Assembly (NCBI RefSeq): GCF_030209445.1
Contig: NZ_JARVSD010000016.1
Coordinates: 124,001 to 188,000 of the forward strand
Direction of reading: 5' to 3'
DNA: 64,000 bases
Origin: Promicromonospora sp. MEB111
GTDB lineage: Bacteria; Actinomycetota; Actinomycetes; Actinomycetales; Cellulomonadaceae
Under the pieces are notes generated by a model, which saw only the letters and a program-made list of their open reading frames with translations, ran no database searches and was not told where the DNA came from. Shown in pieces: positions 1 through 8,311 of the stretch; position 1 is the stretch's first letter; each line of letters starts with the position of its first letter. The translations under genes and the position numbers were made by a program.

Positions 1-2
1 GC

Positions 3-212
3 GACACCGCCGAGGTGACCCGCCTGCAGGAGCTGCTGACCGCCCTGGTGGGCCTGCACAAGGTGCGCCCCGGCACCCCCGCGATCAAGGCCGTGCTCGC
101 CCGGCGCGGGCTGTGCCCCCCGCACGTCGCGCCACCCCTGATCGCGTGCGACCCGGGCGAACGGGAGGCGCTGCACGCCTTCCTCGTGCCCTTCGCGGAG
201 CATCTCATCTGA
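3..212 (+). CDS. C-terminus of a DapA/dihydrodipicolinate synthase-family aldolase (partial)
   Basis: The reading frame is open from the left edge, so only about the last 69 residues are visible. The segment (LLTALVGLHKV, then AIKAVLARRGL, then APPLIACD) resembles the C-terminal helices of class I pyruvate-dependent aldolases of the DapA family, where a helical 'aLK.al...G' stretch is followed by a proline-rich segment. Active-site residues lie upstream and cannot be checked. Next to a beta-helix protein, an FAH-type hydrolase and a sulfatase, a sugar-acid aldolase or dehydratase such as a 2-keto-3-deoxy acid lyase is more likely than lysine biosynthesis; that is inference from context. Confidence 0.6.
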   Translation, partial: DTAEVTRLQELLTALVGLHKVRPGTPAIKAVLARRGLCPPHVAPPLIACDPGEREALHAFLVPFAEHLI

Positions 213-291
213 GTGCCCCCACCTGAGTCACCCCCATCTGGGCCGCCCCACGAAGGCCCAGCCCGTAAGGCTCAACGGAAGGAAAGCAACG

Positions 292-2214
292 ATGCACCAG
301 CCCGTGACCCGACGGAACATGCTCCGCACCGCCAGCCTGGCCGGTCTCGCCACCGCCGCAGGCGCCGTGTCCGCCCCGCTGTCCGCCGCAGCATCCCCCA
401 CCACCGCGCTGCCGGCCGAGCCCGGCCCGCCCGAGCTCTCGGACCCCGCGCTGGCCACCCTCGACATCTCCGGTGCCACCACCCCGCAGGAGTTCGGCGC
501 CCTGGCCGACGGCGTCAACGACGACACCGCCGCGATCCAGGCCGCCATCGACGCGCAGTTCGAGCGCCTCAGCAAGATCGTCTGGTTCCCGCCGGGCACC
601 TACCGCATCACCGCGCCGCTCGTGGTGCGGGACACCGAGTTCACCGAGCCGATGAACCTCAACCGCATCGTGCTGGCCGGCCAGGGCACCATGGGCGTGC
701 GCACGTCGCTGATCCTCGTGGACTTCGACGGCACCGGCCTGGAGATGCACGCGCCGCTGTGCGGCATCCGCGGGCTGTCGTTCATCACCCGGACCCGCAC
801 GCCCGGCTCGGTGGCGGTGCGCACGGCCCGCACCAACAACACCGACGACATGGACGCCACCATCACGGAGTGCACCTTCGTGTCGTTCAACCAGGCGGTG
901 GTGCACGTCGGGCGCGGGCTGGTCTTCACGAACAACCTGGTGGCGATCTCCGGGACCGCTCTGACCGTGCAGTGGCCCACCGACGGCACGGGCGGCGGCG
1001 ACCTGCACCTGCTGCCGTACGGGATGCGCAAGTGGCTCATCGAGGGCAACCACTTCCACAGCATGAACCAGTGCATCGCGACCACCGGCGCGGAGAACGA
1101 GAACTTCCGGGGCGCCGTGATCTCGAACAACCTGGTGGACATCGGCCGCCGGTTCTTCGTCGGCGGCATCATCAACTCCACGATCGTCGGCAACGTCGTG
1201 GAGCACGCCTCCGGGCCGGCGATCGACATCACCGCGGGCGGCAGCAACCTGACGATCGCGGGCAACGTGATCGGCGGCGGCGGGGTGGAGCCGGGCGGCA
1301 ACCGGCCCCCGAACGCGATCCTGTTCCGCGGCGTGGACGCGCACAACGTCACCATCAGCGGGAACACGTTCAACTGGATCAACCTCGACCCGGTCGCGTT
1401 CGAGCAGTCGGCGTCCGAGATCACGATCTCCGCCAACTCGTTCGACAACTGGAACCTGGAGCGCAGCGTGATCCGGGGCGCGGTACGGATCGCCGGCGAC
1501 GCCGCCGGGATCTCCGTGATGGGCAACGCGTTCGGCGCCAACACGGTGCCCGCGAACGCGCCCGTGCGGGTGACGGGCACCCTGACCGGCTCCACCGTCA
1601 GCGGCAACACCCTGGACGCCGCCGCGCCCGTCCTGCTCGCGGGCACCGTGGGCGAGGGGTGCTACGTGCAGCGGCGCAGCGCGGGGCCCAACGAGCACGA
1701 GCTCACCTCGGCGAAGAACGGCGCGTCCGTGGTGCGGGCCACCGCGGCCGACGGGTACGGGGACGGCGACGCCTACGGCAGCTTCCTGGCGGCGTCGGCC
1801 CAGGTCGCGGGCGCCGGGCCGGGCGTGAAGGGCGGCGTGCGGGTGGTGCCCGCCGGGGAGGCGGGGGCCGCCGTCGTCGAGCTGGTGGCCGCCACGGCCG
1901 AGGCGAACGCGCTGGCCGCCGTCCGCGTCGGGGCCGACGGCGTGGTGCCCACCGCGGACAACGAGCGCGACCTCGGCTCCGCGGAGCTGCGGATGCGGCG
2001 GGTCCACGCGCACAGCCTGCAGCTCGTGCCCAACCCCGTGGCCGAGCTGCCCGAACCCGTCGCGGGCGGGCTCGTGATGGTGCCCGACGCGCTGGGGCCG
2101 TTCCCCACGCTCGCCGTGTCCGACGGGCGGCGCTGGTACCGGGTGATCGTGGCCGGGTACCTCACCGCCGACGGCGCCACGATCGAGGTGCCGGGCGCCG
2201 GGGAGATGTCGTGA
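292..2214 (+). CDS. Tat-exported right-handed beta-helix protein (pectate lyase_3 type)
   Basis: A 640-aa protein beginning with a twin-arginine leader (TRRNMLRTASLAGLATA) ending in an AxA-like stretch near residue 35, so export by Tat is expected. Residues about 62-90 (TTPQEFGALADGVNDDTAA) are the hallmark opening of the pectate_lyase_3 beta-helix fold, followed to roughly residue 460 by irregular rungs rich in 'isgN.f' motifs (VTISGNTFNW, ITISANSFDNW). The last 180 residues are Ala/Val-rich and end in a tail-fibre-like 'DLGSAELRMRRVHAH' segment. The likely role is binding or cleaving an acidic polysaccharide; no catalytic residues can be assigned with confidence. A purine-rich Shine-Dalgarno (GGAAGGAAAG) precedes ATG 292. 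It is probably co-transcribed with the aldolase upstream and the FAH and sulfatase genes downstream. Confidence 0.75.
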   Translation: MHQPVTRRNMLRTASLAGLATAAGAVSAPLSAAASPTTALPAEPGPPELSDPALATLDISGATTPQEFGALADGVNDDTAAIQAAIDAQFERLSKIVWFPPGTYRITAPLVVRDTEFTEPMNLNRIVLAGQGTMGVRTSLILVDFDGTGLEMHAPLCGIRGLSFITRTRTPGSVAVRTARTNNTDDMDATITECTFVSFNQAVVHVGRGLVFTNNLVAISGTALTVQWPTDGTGGGDLHLLPYGMRKWLIEGNHFHSMNQCIATTGAENENFRGAVISNNLVDIGRRFFVGGIINSTIVGNVVEHASGPAIDITAGGSNLTIAGNVIGGGGVEPGGNRPPNAILFRGVDAHNVTISGNTFNWINLDPVAFEQSASEITISANSFDNWNLERSVIRGAVRIAGDAAGISVMGNAFGANTVPANAPVRVTGTLTGSTVSGNTLDAAAPVLLAGTVGEGCYVQRRSAGPNEHELTSAKNGASVVRATAADGYGDGDAYGSFLAASAQVAGAGPGVKGGVRVVPAGEAGAAVVELVAATAEANALAAVRVGADGVVPTADNERDLGSAELRMRRVHAHSLQLVPNPVAELPEPVAGGLVMVPDALGPFPTLAVSDGRRWYRVIVAGYLTADGATIEVPGAGEMS

Positions 2215-2262
2215 GAGGACAGTCGTGAGGGAACCCCGTTGAGAGGACAGTCGTGAGGGAAC
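2213..2262 (+). repeat. 22-bp direct repeat in a short intergenic gap
   Basis: GAGAGGACAGTCGTGAGGGA plus AC occurs at 2213-2234 and again at 2241-2262 (28-bp period). The first copy overlaps the stop codon of the beta-helix gene and the second supplies the GAGGG Shine-Dalgarno of the FAH gene (GTG at 2267). It looks like a local duplication of the ribosome-binding region. Confidence 0.9.
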
Positions 2263-2266
2263 AGCC

Positions 2267-4261
2267 GTGAGGCTCGCCAGCTTCCTGGCCCAGGGCACGG
2301 AGCGCTGGGGCGTCGTGCTGCGGGACCCCGGTGTGACGGACCACGAGTGGCTCGTCGAGCCGGTCCGCGCCGAGGCCGCGCTGGCGGCGCACGCGGCCGT
2401 CCCCGCCACCGGCCCGGCCGCGGCCCCGCGCTTCCTCGCGGGGCCGTGGCCGGACACGCTCGTCGGCCTCCTCGCGCTCGACGACGCCGGCCTGGCCGCC
2501 CTGTCCCGGCTCGCCGCCGCCGTCGAGCAGCGAGCACGGACCGACGTGACGATCCTGCCGCGCTCGGGGCACCGCGTCGGCGGCCCGGGCGGCACAGGGT
2601 CGGGTGGCGCAGGGTCGGGCGGCACAGGGTCGGGCGGCACAGGGTCGGGTGACGGCGCGGCGGACGACGGCGTCGAGCTGCTCGCGCCGGTCCCGAGGCC
2701 GCGCCTGTGCTGGGGGCTGGTGACGAACTCGCCGTCGTTCGTGCGGAACAGGCCCGGCGTGCCGCTGCTCAACCTCTTCCCGCTGGGGCACCAGCGGCCG
2801 CAGGGGGCGGTCGTCGGGCACGGCGCGCCCGTCGTCGTGCGGCACGGCCACCACCTGCCCGCCATGGCCTACAACGTGGAGCTGGCCGTGGTGATCGGCC
2901 GGGCCGGGCGGGACGTCCCGGTCGAGCGGGCGATGGAGCACGTGGCGGGCTACACCGTGGTGGACGACGTGTCCGGCACCCACTACTTCTCCGCCGTGCC
3001 GGGAAACGCCGGCACCGGTTACTCGCTGCCGCCCGGCTACCAGGACTGGCTGTTCCAGGCCACGGCGTCGTGGGGCGGCAAGAAGGCCGACAGCATGTGC
3101 CCCATGGGCCCGTACCTCGTCACGAAGGACGAGGTGGGCGACCCCTACGACCTGCTGATGTGGACGCGGCAGTCGGGCCGCACGCGCGACCGCGCGCACA
3201 GCGGCGCGACCCTGCTGGGCATCGAGCGGGTGCTCGCCTGGTACTCCTCGTTCGCGTCGCTGCACGTGGGCGACGTGATCCACCTCGGCACCATGGGCAT
3301 CGACGGCCTGCCCGTCACCCCCGGCGAGGTCGCCGCCGGCACGCGGCTCGAGGTCGAGATCGAACGTGTGGGCGCGCTGGCCAACCCGGTGGTGGTGCCC
3401 GACGACGGCCCGGGGCCGACGCCGCCCGACCTCACCCGGCACCCCTCGTGGGCCGTGCGCGAGCTCGCCCTGCGCGAGCGCGCCGAGCCCGGCTCGACGG
3501 TGATCAGGGCGCCCGCGGACTGGTCGGTCGCCCGGGCGCGGCACTTCTGGACCGCCTTCGGCAACGCCGCCCCGGCCGGCGCCCCCGACCCGGACGGCCC
3601 GGACGGCCCGGACGGCCTGCCGCGGCTCGCCGTGCCCCGCTTCCTGAACGGCCCGGCCTCAGCGCTCTCGGCGGGCAGCACTGCCGGCGTCCCCGCGGGC
3701 GACCCCGTGCGGGTCCCGGCGCGCGCCACGGACCTGGTCGTCGCGGTCGAGCTGGCGTTGGTGGTGCGCCGCCTGGTCGCCGACGCCCCCGACGGGTCAG
3801 GGCTCGACGACCTGGTGCTCGGGTACACGCCCCTGGTCTCGCTGTGCGACCAGTCGTTCTCCGACGCCGTCGCCGAGCCCGCCCGTGCCGGCGAGCGGGG
3901 CATCGGCGCCGTCTACGGACGCTGGGCCGACGGCTTCAACGTGCTGCTGCCCGCGCCCGGCCAGCTCCTGCCCGTCGGCAACCTCCCCGACCCGGCCGGC
4001 TGGTGGGGGCGCGAGACGTGGCTGACGACGGCGGCGGGCACCGTCCGCGGATCGACGGCCGAGTACACCGCAGGACCCGGCGAGCTGCTGGCCACGATCT
4101 CCCGCATGATCACGCTGTTCCCGGGCGACGTGGTGACGCTGGGGTCGGCGTCGGCCCGGGTGCGCGTCACGCGCGAGCAGTACGCGGCAGGGCTCGACGT
4201 GGCCGCGGGCGTCGAGGGCCTGGGCACGGTCCGCGCCCGGATCGCCCCGGGGGCACCATGA
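2267..4261 (+). CDS. Double-domain fumarylacetoacetate hydrolase (FAH)-family protein
   Basis: A 664-aa protein about twice the usual length of bacterial FAH-family hydrolases. One FAH-like domain spans about residues 160-370 (MAYNVELAVVIGR, VVDDVSGTHYF, LGTMGIDGLPVTPGEV) and a second, more divergent one about 400-660 (VVAVELALVV, PLVSLCDQSFSD, TLFPGDVVTLGS). Family members cleave C-C bonds in, or dehydrate or hydrolyse, diketo-acids and deoxy-sugar acids with a Mg/Mn ion. The usual E-x-E metal pair looks changed to N-x-E in the first domain and A-x-E in the second, so activity needs testing. Residues 109-128 are a Gly-Thr-Ser linker coded by a minisatellite. GTG 2267 has GAGGG 7 nt upstream, and the stop overlaps the sulfatase start (ATGA), implying coupled translation. 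Confidence 0.8.
   Translation: MRLASFLAQGTERWGVVLRDPGVTDHEWLVEPVRAEAALAAHAAVPATGPAAAPRFLAGPWPDTLVGLLALDDAGLAALSRLAAAVEQRARTDVTILPRSGHRVGGPGGTGSGGAGSGGTGSGGTGSGDGAADDGVELLAPVPRPRLCWGLVTNSPSFVRNRPGVPLLNLFPLGHQRPQGAVVGHGAPVVVRHGHHLPAMAYNVELAVVIGRAGRDVPVERAMEHVAGYTVVDDVSGTHYFSAVPGNAGTGYSLPPGYQDWLFQATASWGGKKADSMCPMGPYLVTKDEVGDPYDLLMWTRQSGRTRDRAHSGATLLGIERVLAWYSSFASLHVGDVIHLGTMGIDGLPVTPGEVAAGTRLEVEIERVGALANPVVVPDDGPGPTPPDLTRHPSWAVRELALRERAEPGSTVIRAPADWSVARARHFWTAFGNAAPAGAPDPDGPDGPDGLPRLAVPRFLNGPASALSAGSTAGVPAGDPVRVPARATDLVVAVELALVVRRLVADAPDGSGLDDLVLGYTPLVSLCDQSFSDAVAEPARAGERGIGAVYGRWADGFNVLLPAPGQLLPVGNLPDPAGWWGRETWLTTAAGTVRGSTAEYTAGPGELLATISRMITLFPGDVVTLGSASARVRVTREQYAAGLDVAAGVEGLGTVRARIAPGAP
2591..2650 (+). 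repeat. 15-bp minisatellite, four copies, inside the FAH gene
   Basis: Four 15-bp units of GGCRCAGGGTCGGGY lie at 2591, 2606, 2621 and 2636, coding for a GTGSG-like linker. The length is a multiple of three, so copy-number change would lengthen or shorten the linker without a frameshift. Confidence 0.9.
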
Positions 4262-5820
4262 CCCGCCGGCCCGACGTGCTGGTCGTCCTCGCCGACGATC
4301 TCGGCTTCTCCGACCTCGGCGCGTTCGGCGGCGAGATCGACACCCCCGCCCTGGACCGCCTGGCCCGGCGCGGCGTACGGATGAGCTCCTTCTACGCGAC
4401 ACCCCGCTGCAGCCCGTCGCGCGCCGCGCTGCTCACCGGCCGCCACGCGCACGACGTCGGCGTCGGCGTGCTCACCAGCGACGACCGCCCGCACGGGTAC
4501 CGCGGCTCGCCCGACCCCGCGGCGCCGACCCTCGCCGAGCGGCTCCGTGCCGTCGGCTACACGACGGCGCTCGCGGGCAAGTGGCACCTGTCGTCGCGGA
4601 CGGACCAGCCCGACGAGACCTGGCCCACCCGCCGCGGGTTCGACAAGTTCTACGGCGTGCTGCCCGGCGCGACCAGCTACTACCGGCCGCCGCTGGTCCG
4701 GGGCGAGGAGCGGCTGCCGCCGTCCGCCACCGCGGGCGACTACTACCTCACGGACGACCTGACCCGGTACGCGCGCGGGTTCGTGGAGCGGGCGCACCGC
4801 GCCGACCAGCCGTGGTTCCTGTATCTCGCGTACACGGCGCCGCACTGGCCGCTGCACGCGCGCGAGGCCGACGTCGCGAGGTACCGCGAGCGCTACCTCG
4901 CGGGCTGGGACCGGCTCCGCGAGCGCCGGCTGGCCGCGCAGCACCGCCTCGGCCTGGCCACGGCCGACGGCCTGCCGCCGCGCGACCCGCGCGTGCCGGC
5001 GTGGGCGGAGACCTCCGACCGGGAGTGGGAGGCGGAGCGCATGGCGGTCTACGCGGCGCAGGTCGAGGCCATGGACCGGGGCGTGGGCGCGCTGCTGGAC
5101 CAGCTCGCGGCGCAGGGCACGCTGGACGACACGCTGGTCGTGTTCTGCTCGGACAACGGGGCGTGCGCGGAGGAGCTGCCGCCGCCGTCGGGCCGCCTCG
5201 CCCCGGACGTGTCCCCGCCGACGACGCGCGACGGGCGGGCGGTGCGGGTGGGCAACTCCCCCGCCGTCGTCCCGGGGCCGGAGGACACCTTCGCGAGCTA
5301 CGGGCGGGCGTGGGCGCACCTGTCGAACACGCCGTTCCGCCTCTACAAGCGGTGGGTGCACGAGGGCGGCATCGCGTCCCCGCTGATCGCGTCGTGGCCC
5401 GCGGGCGGCGTGGGCGGCGGGGGCCGGACGGCGGGGCCGGGCCACGTGGTCGACGTCGCGCCGACGGTGCTGCGCGCGGTGGGCGGCGACGCCGACGGCA
5501 TGGCGGGCGTGAGCATGCTCGACCAGTGGCGAGGCGCGGCGACGCTGGAGCGGCCGCTGTTCTGGGAGCACCTCGGCAACGCCGCGGTGCGGCGCGGCCG
5601 GTGGAAGCTGGTGCGGGAGGCGGGGCGGCCATGGGAGCTGTACGACGTGGGCGTGGACCGCGGCGAGACGCACGACCTCGCGGGCGCGCACCCCGACATC
5701 GTCGCGCGGCTGGAGCGCTGCTGGGAGGCGTGGGCGCGGTCGGCGGGGGTGATCGAGTGGGACCGGCTGCTGGCGTACTACCGCGAGCGCGGGCTGGAGA
5801 GATCGGTCCTCCCGGACTGA
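4258..5820 (+). CDS. Sulfatase (arylsulfatase family, formylglycine type)
   Basis: A 520-aa protein of the alkaline-phosphatase/sulfatase superfamily. The N-terminal DVLVVLADDLGFSDLG gives the paired Asp calcium ligands, and TPRCSPSRAALLTG has the C-x-P-S-R signature at Cys51, the cysteine converted to formylglycine by a generating enzyme. Later conserved stretches are LAGKWHL, the YTAPHWPLHA histidine motif, VFCSDNG and a C-terminal KLVREAGRPWELYD segment. No signal peptide is visible, so a cytoplasmic protein acting on imported sulfated sugars is likely. ATG 4258 overlaps the FAH stop. With the neighbouring beta-helix protein, FAH-like hydrolase and DapA-like aldolase this suggests desulfation and breakdown of a sulfated glycan; the substrate cannot be read from the sequence. 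Confidence 0.92.
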   Translation: MTRRPDVLVVLADDLGFSDLGAFGGEIDTPALDRLARRGVRMSSFYATPRCSPSRAALLTGRHAHDVGVGVLTSDDRPHGYRGSPDPAAPTLAERLRAVGYTTALAGKWHLSSRTDQPDETWPTRRGFDKFYGVLPGATSYYRPPLVRGEERLPPSATAGDYYLTDDLTRYARGFVERAHRADQPWFLYLAYTAPHWPLHAREADVARYRERYLAGWDRLRERRLAAQHRLGLATADGLPPRDPRVPAWAETSDREWEAERMAVYAAQVEAMDRGVGALLDQLAAQGTLDDTLVVFCSDNGACAEELPPPSGRLAPDVSPPTTRDGRAVRVGNSPAVVPGPEDTFASYGRAWAHLSNTPFRLYKRWVHEGGIASPLIASWPAGGVGGGGRTAGPGHVVDVAPTVLRAVGGDADGMAGVSMLDQWRGAATLERPLFWEHLGNAAVRRGRWKLVREAGRPWELYDVGVDRGETHDLAGAHPDIVARLERCWEAWARSAGVIEWDRLLAYYRERGLERSVLPD

Positions 5821-5875
5821 CCCGGCCTCGGCGGTCGAAACGAGCAGGCTGGGGCTGAGGTCAGCACTCCGTAGG

Positions 5876-5943
5876 CGAGGTCGGCAGTTGGCATCGAGGT
5901 CGGCACAGGCCTGTGCCGACCTCGATGCCAACTGCCGACCTCG
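5876..5943. repeat. Perfect 68-bp palindrome (34-nt arms, no loop)
   Basis: The left arm 5876-5909 (starting CGAGGTCGGCAGTTGGCATC) is exactly complementary to 5910-5943. Within each arm the word GAGGTCGGCA occurs twice at 19-nt spacing, and a related GAGGTCAGCA lies at 5857. It sits between the sulfatase stop and the next gene on the same strand, so it may end the sulfatase transcript. It lacks a T-tract and is far longer than a standard terminator. Confidence 0.95.
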
Positions 5944-5955
5944 GGATGAAAGTGC

Positions 5956-5961
5956 GAGACT
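5956..5961 (+). promoter_or_regulatory. Candidate -10 for a leaderless transcript
   Basis: GAGACT preceded by TGC (extended -10) ends 6 nt before ATG 5968, which would place transcription start at the start codon. No good -35 is visible. Confidence 0.4.
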
Positions 5962-5967
5962 GCGCGC

Positions 5968-6390
5968 ATGCGTGACGACGAGTGGTCCCGGCAGCGCGCC
6001 GAGGCGGTCCGGGTGCAGGCGGAGCGCCTGGAGGCGCGGCAGGACGCCGAGCACACCCGCGCGGAGGCGATGCTGCGCGAGTTCGTGGCCGCCGCGCGCA
6101 CCGCCGGGCTCGCCCCCGAGGACCTCCAGGTCCAGGGCTACGGCGGGCGCGGGACGGCGCGCACCGAGCTGAAGGGCTGGTACCTGCGCGTCGACCGGAG
6201 CGCGGGGGTCAGCACCGACGGTGACTTCTACGTGCTCACCGCGCCCATCGGCCTGCTCGACCGCCTGCGCGGTGTCCGCCCCGAGACGCGCCGTCCGCCA
6301 CTGGTGCTCGGCGCCGGCGGGAAGGACGGCGAGTCCATGCCCCTGGCCGACGTCCTGGACCGCCTGCTGCCGGGCTGGCGCACGCACTGA
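5968..6390 (+). CDS. Small conserved-looking cytoplasmic protein, function unknown
   Basis: A 140-aa protein with a charged, Arg/Glu-rich N-terminal helix (residues 1-45, possibly a short coiled coil) and an alpha/beta C-terminal part containing GWYLRVDRS, DFYVLTAPIGL and PPLVLGAGGKDGESMPL. No signal peptide, membrane segment or catalytic motif is recognised. It is probably transcribed alone: the 68-bp palindrome lies upstream, and the SDR gene converges from the other strand 20 bp downstream. I do not assign a function. Confidence 0.65.
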   Translation: MRDDEWSRQRAEAVRVQAERLEARQDAEHTRAEAMLREFVAAARTAGLAPEDLQVQGYGGRGTARTELKGWYLRVDRSAGVSTDGDFYVLTAPIGLLDRLRGVRPETRRPPLVLGAGGKDGESMPLADVLDRLLPGWRTH

Positions 6391-6410
6391 CCGGCCCGGG
6401 GGCGCCGCCG

Positions 6411-7214
6411 TCAGCCCGTCGAACGCCCCAGGTCCTCCCAGCGCCGCCACGCGGCGACCCGCTCCTCGGTGATCGGCAGCACGGCGTCCGCGGCAAGATC
6501 CCCGACCAGGATGCGCAGCGGCGGCTCGTCGGCGTCGACCACGGCGAGGACCACGCGGGCGACGTCGGCCGGGGACGACGAACCCGGCGGGTGCCAGGCC
6601 GACGCGCGCAGCGCGTCGTAGGCGGGCAGGTGCGCGGCGCGCACCGCCGACTCGTCGCGCCACGCGGTGTCCACGGGTCCCGGCTCGACGAGCGTGACGT
6701 GGATGCCGAACCCCGCGACCTCCTGGGCCAGCGCCTCCGACAGCCCCTCGAGCGCCCACTTCGACGCGCTGTAGCCGCCGAGCCCCGGCCACGCCGCGAC
6801 CCCGCTGGAGCTGGAGACCTGCACCACGTGCCCGCTGCCCTGCGCGCGCAGCACCGGCAGGGCCGCCTGGGTCACGTGCAGCACGCCGAAGAGGTTGACG
6901 TCGAGCTGGTCGCGCAGCTGCTCGGGCGTGATCTCCTCGACGGTGCCGAACAGGCCGTAGCCCGCGTTGTTCACCACCACGTCGATGCGGCCGAGCGCCT
7001 GGGCAGCCGTCCGCACCGCGTCCCGGGCCTCGTCCGGGTCCGTCACGTCCAGGCGCAGCGGCACGACGGCGTCGCCGTACCCGGCCACGAGGTCGTCGAG
7101 CGCGGCCAGGTCCCGCGCCGTCGCCGCGACGCGGTCGCCGCGCTCCAGGGCGGCGACCGTGATCGCCCGGCCGAGCCCGCGGCCCGCGCCGGTGACGAAC
7201 CAGGTGCGGGTCAT
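6411..7214 (-). CDS. Short-chain dehydrogenase/reductase (SDR)
   Basis: A 267-aa classical SDR. It has TGAGRGLG (cofactor-binding TGxxxGxG, residues about 8-15), DVTDPDEARDAV (Asp contacting the adenine), NNAGYG, a serine-rich SSSSGVAAW with the catalytic Ser, and YSASK (Tyr-x-x-x-Lys), followed by VEPGPVDT. It therefore oxidises or reduces a hydroxyl/carbonyl group with NAD(P)(H); the substrate is unknown. The length is normal for the family. It is divergent from the TetR regulator at 7428, the usual arrangement for a regulated detoxification enzyme, although I see no clear operator in the 213-bp gap. Confidence 0.9.
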   Translation of the reverse strand: MTRTWFVTGAGRGLGRAITVAALERGDRVAATARDLAALDDLVAGYGDAVVPLRLDVTDPDEARDAVRTAAQALGRIDVVVNNAGYGLFGTVEEITPEQLRDQLDVNLFGVLHVTQAALPVLRAQGSGHVVQVSSSSGVAAWPGLGGYSASKWALEGLSEALAQEVAGFGIHVTLVEPGPVDTAWRDESAVRAAHLPAYDALRASAWHPPGSSSPADVARVVLAVVDADEPPLRILVGDLAADAVLPITEERVAAWRRWEDLGRSTG

Positions 7215-7415
7215 CGGGTGCCGGCCGGGGTGTGCGCCGGGGTGGGTGCGTGGGTGCGCACGGAGTCAGTCGCCATGCGCGTCATCGTGCCAGGCGTGCC
7301 CCGGGTGTGTCGCACGCCGGCTCCGCACCGCGCCCGGCCCCGGGCGTCGACCAGGTCGATGTCCCGGGCGACTGAGCCGCGCTGCGCCCCGGGCACCTGC
7401 TCCCGGAGTTGGCAC

Positions 7416-7421
7416 TAGGCT
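7416..7421 (+). promoter_or_regulatory. Candidate -10 (TAGGCT) for leaderless tetR
   Basis: TAGGCT ends 6 nt before ATG 7428, so the first transcribed base would be at or next to the A of the ATG. No Shine-Dalgarno precedes this gene, in agreement. Confidence 0.5.
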
Positions 7422-7427
7422 CGCGGC

Positions 7428-8213
7428 ATGCCCGTGGACGACGTCGACACCCGGCCCGCACCGACGCGGACCCTGACCCGTCGCGAGCGCCTGAGGCGGC
7501 AGACGGTCGACGAGATCGTCGAGCGGGCGCTGGAGCTCGTGGACTCCGGCGGGGCCCACAGGCTGTCGATCGCCTCGGTCAGCAAGGCGATGGGCATGAC
7601 ACCGCCCGCGCTGTACCACTACTTCGCCTCCCGCGACGCGCTGCTCGACGCCCTGGTCCTGGCCGGGTACACGGATCTCGGCAGCGCCGTCGAGGGTGCC
7701 GCGCGTGCGGCGTCGGACCGGCCCGCCGCCGAGCGTGTCGCGGCGATCGCCCACGCGTGGCGACGCTGGGCGCTGGACCACCCGCGGCGCTACGCGATGC
7801 TCTTCACCGGCAGCCGGCGCGAGGCCGTGAACCCGCTGGAGCACGTGGGCCCGATCACCCAGAGCATGCTCGCGCTGGTCACGGCCCTCCAGGAACTCGT
7901 GCGGGACGACGCAGGTGTCGCGGACGGCAGGGGCCGTGCCCGCGACGAGCCTGGCACAGGGCGAGAGACCGGCACAGGCCGAGAGTCAGGTACGCGACAG
8001 GGCCTCGACGCGGAGCTGTCCCGGTGGGGCCGGTCGCTCGGCGCCCCGCCGGAGACCGCGCCCGGCGCGCTGCGACTGGCCCTGTCCACCTGGTACCGCG
8101 TGCACGGCCTGGTGTCGCTGGAGCTCGTCGGCGGCTTCGACACCATGGGCCTCGACGGCGGCACCCTGCTCACCGCCGAGATCGAGGGCCTGGTCCGCGA
8201 GGCCACCCGCTGA
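7428..8213 (+). CDS. TetR/AcrR-family transcriptional regulator
   Basis: A 261-aa regulator. Residues about 20-70 form the TetR HTH domain (VDEIVERALELVDSGGAHRL, then PALYHYFASRDALLDAL). The C-terminal half (WRRWALDHPRRYAMLFTG, then LSTWYRVHGLVSLELVG) resembles the WHG/TetR_C_33 ligand-binding type. Residues about 172-192 hold an inserted run of three (T/S)GTGRE-like repeats, coded by a degenerate DNA repeat around 7945-8000, so the ligand domain is longer than usual. It is divergent from the SDR gene at 6411-7214, its most likely target, and is followed by a long hairpin. Confidence 0.88.
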   Translation: MPVDDVDTRPAPTRTLTRRERLRRQTVDEIVERALELVDSGGAHRLSIASVSKAMGMTPPALYHYFASRDALLDALVLAGYTDLGSAVEGAARAASDRPAAERVAAIAHAWRRWALDHPRRYAMLFTGSRREAVNPLEHVGPITQSMLALVTALQELVRDDAGVADGRGRARDEPGTGRETGTGRESGTRQGLDAELSRWGRSLGAPPETAPGALRLALSTWYRVHGLVSLELVGGFDTMGLDGGTLLTAEIEGLVREATR

Positions 8214-8232
8214 CCCGACCCGCCGCCCTGAG

Positions 8233-8307
8233 AGGTGCGCTTCTACCCAGCGATTGGGCCCGGAACAAGCCTCTTTTCGGGCCTGATCGCTGGGTAGAAG
8301 CGCACCT
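8233..8307. terminator. Long hairpin between convergent genes
   Basis: A 22-nt left arm at 8233-8254 (AGGTGCGCTTCTACCCAGCG then AT) is perfectly complementary to 8286-8307. A shorter inner stem (GGCCCG with CGGGCC) continues it, leaving a loop with CTCTTTT. It lies between the tetR stop at 8213 and the hydrolase stop at 8360 on the other strand, where a bidirectional terminator would work. Confidence 0.85.
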
Positions 8308-8311
8308 TCCG

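Noticed and set aside
205-2865. 886-codon minus-strand open frame across the beta-helix and FAH genes
   Set aside because: It spans two real genes and an intergenic region on the other strand, with biased low-information composition; typical of high-GC DNA.
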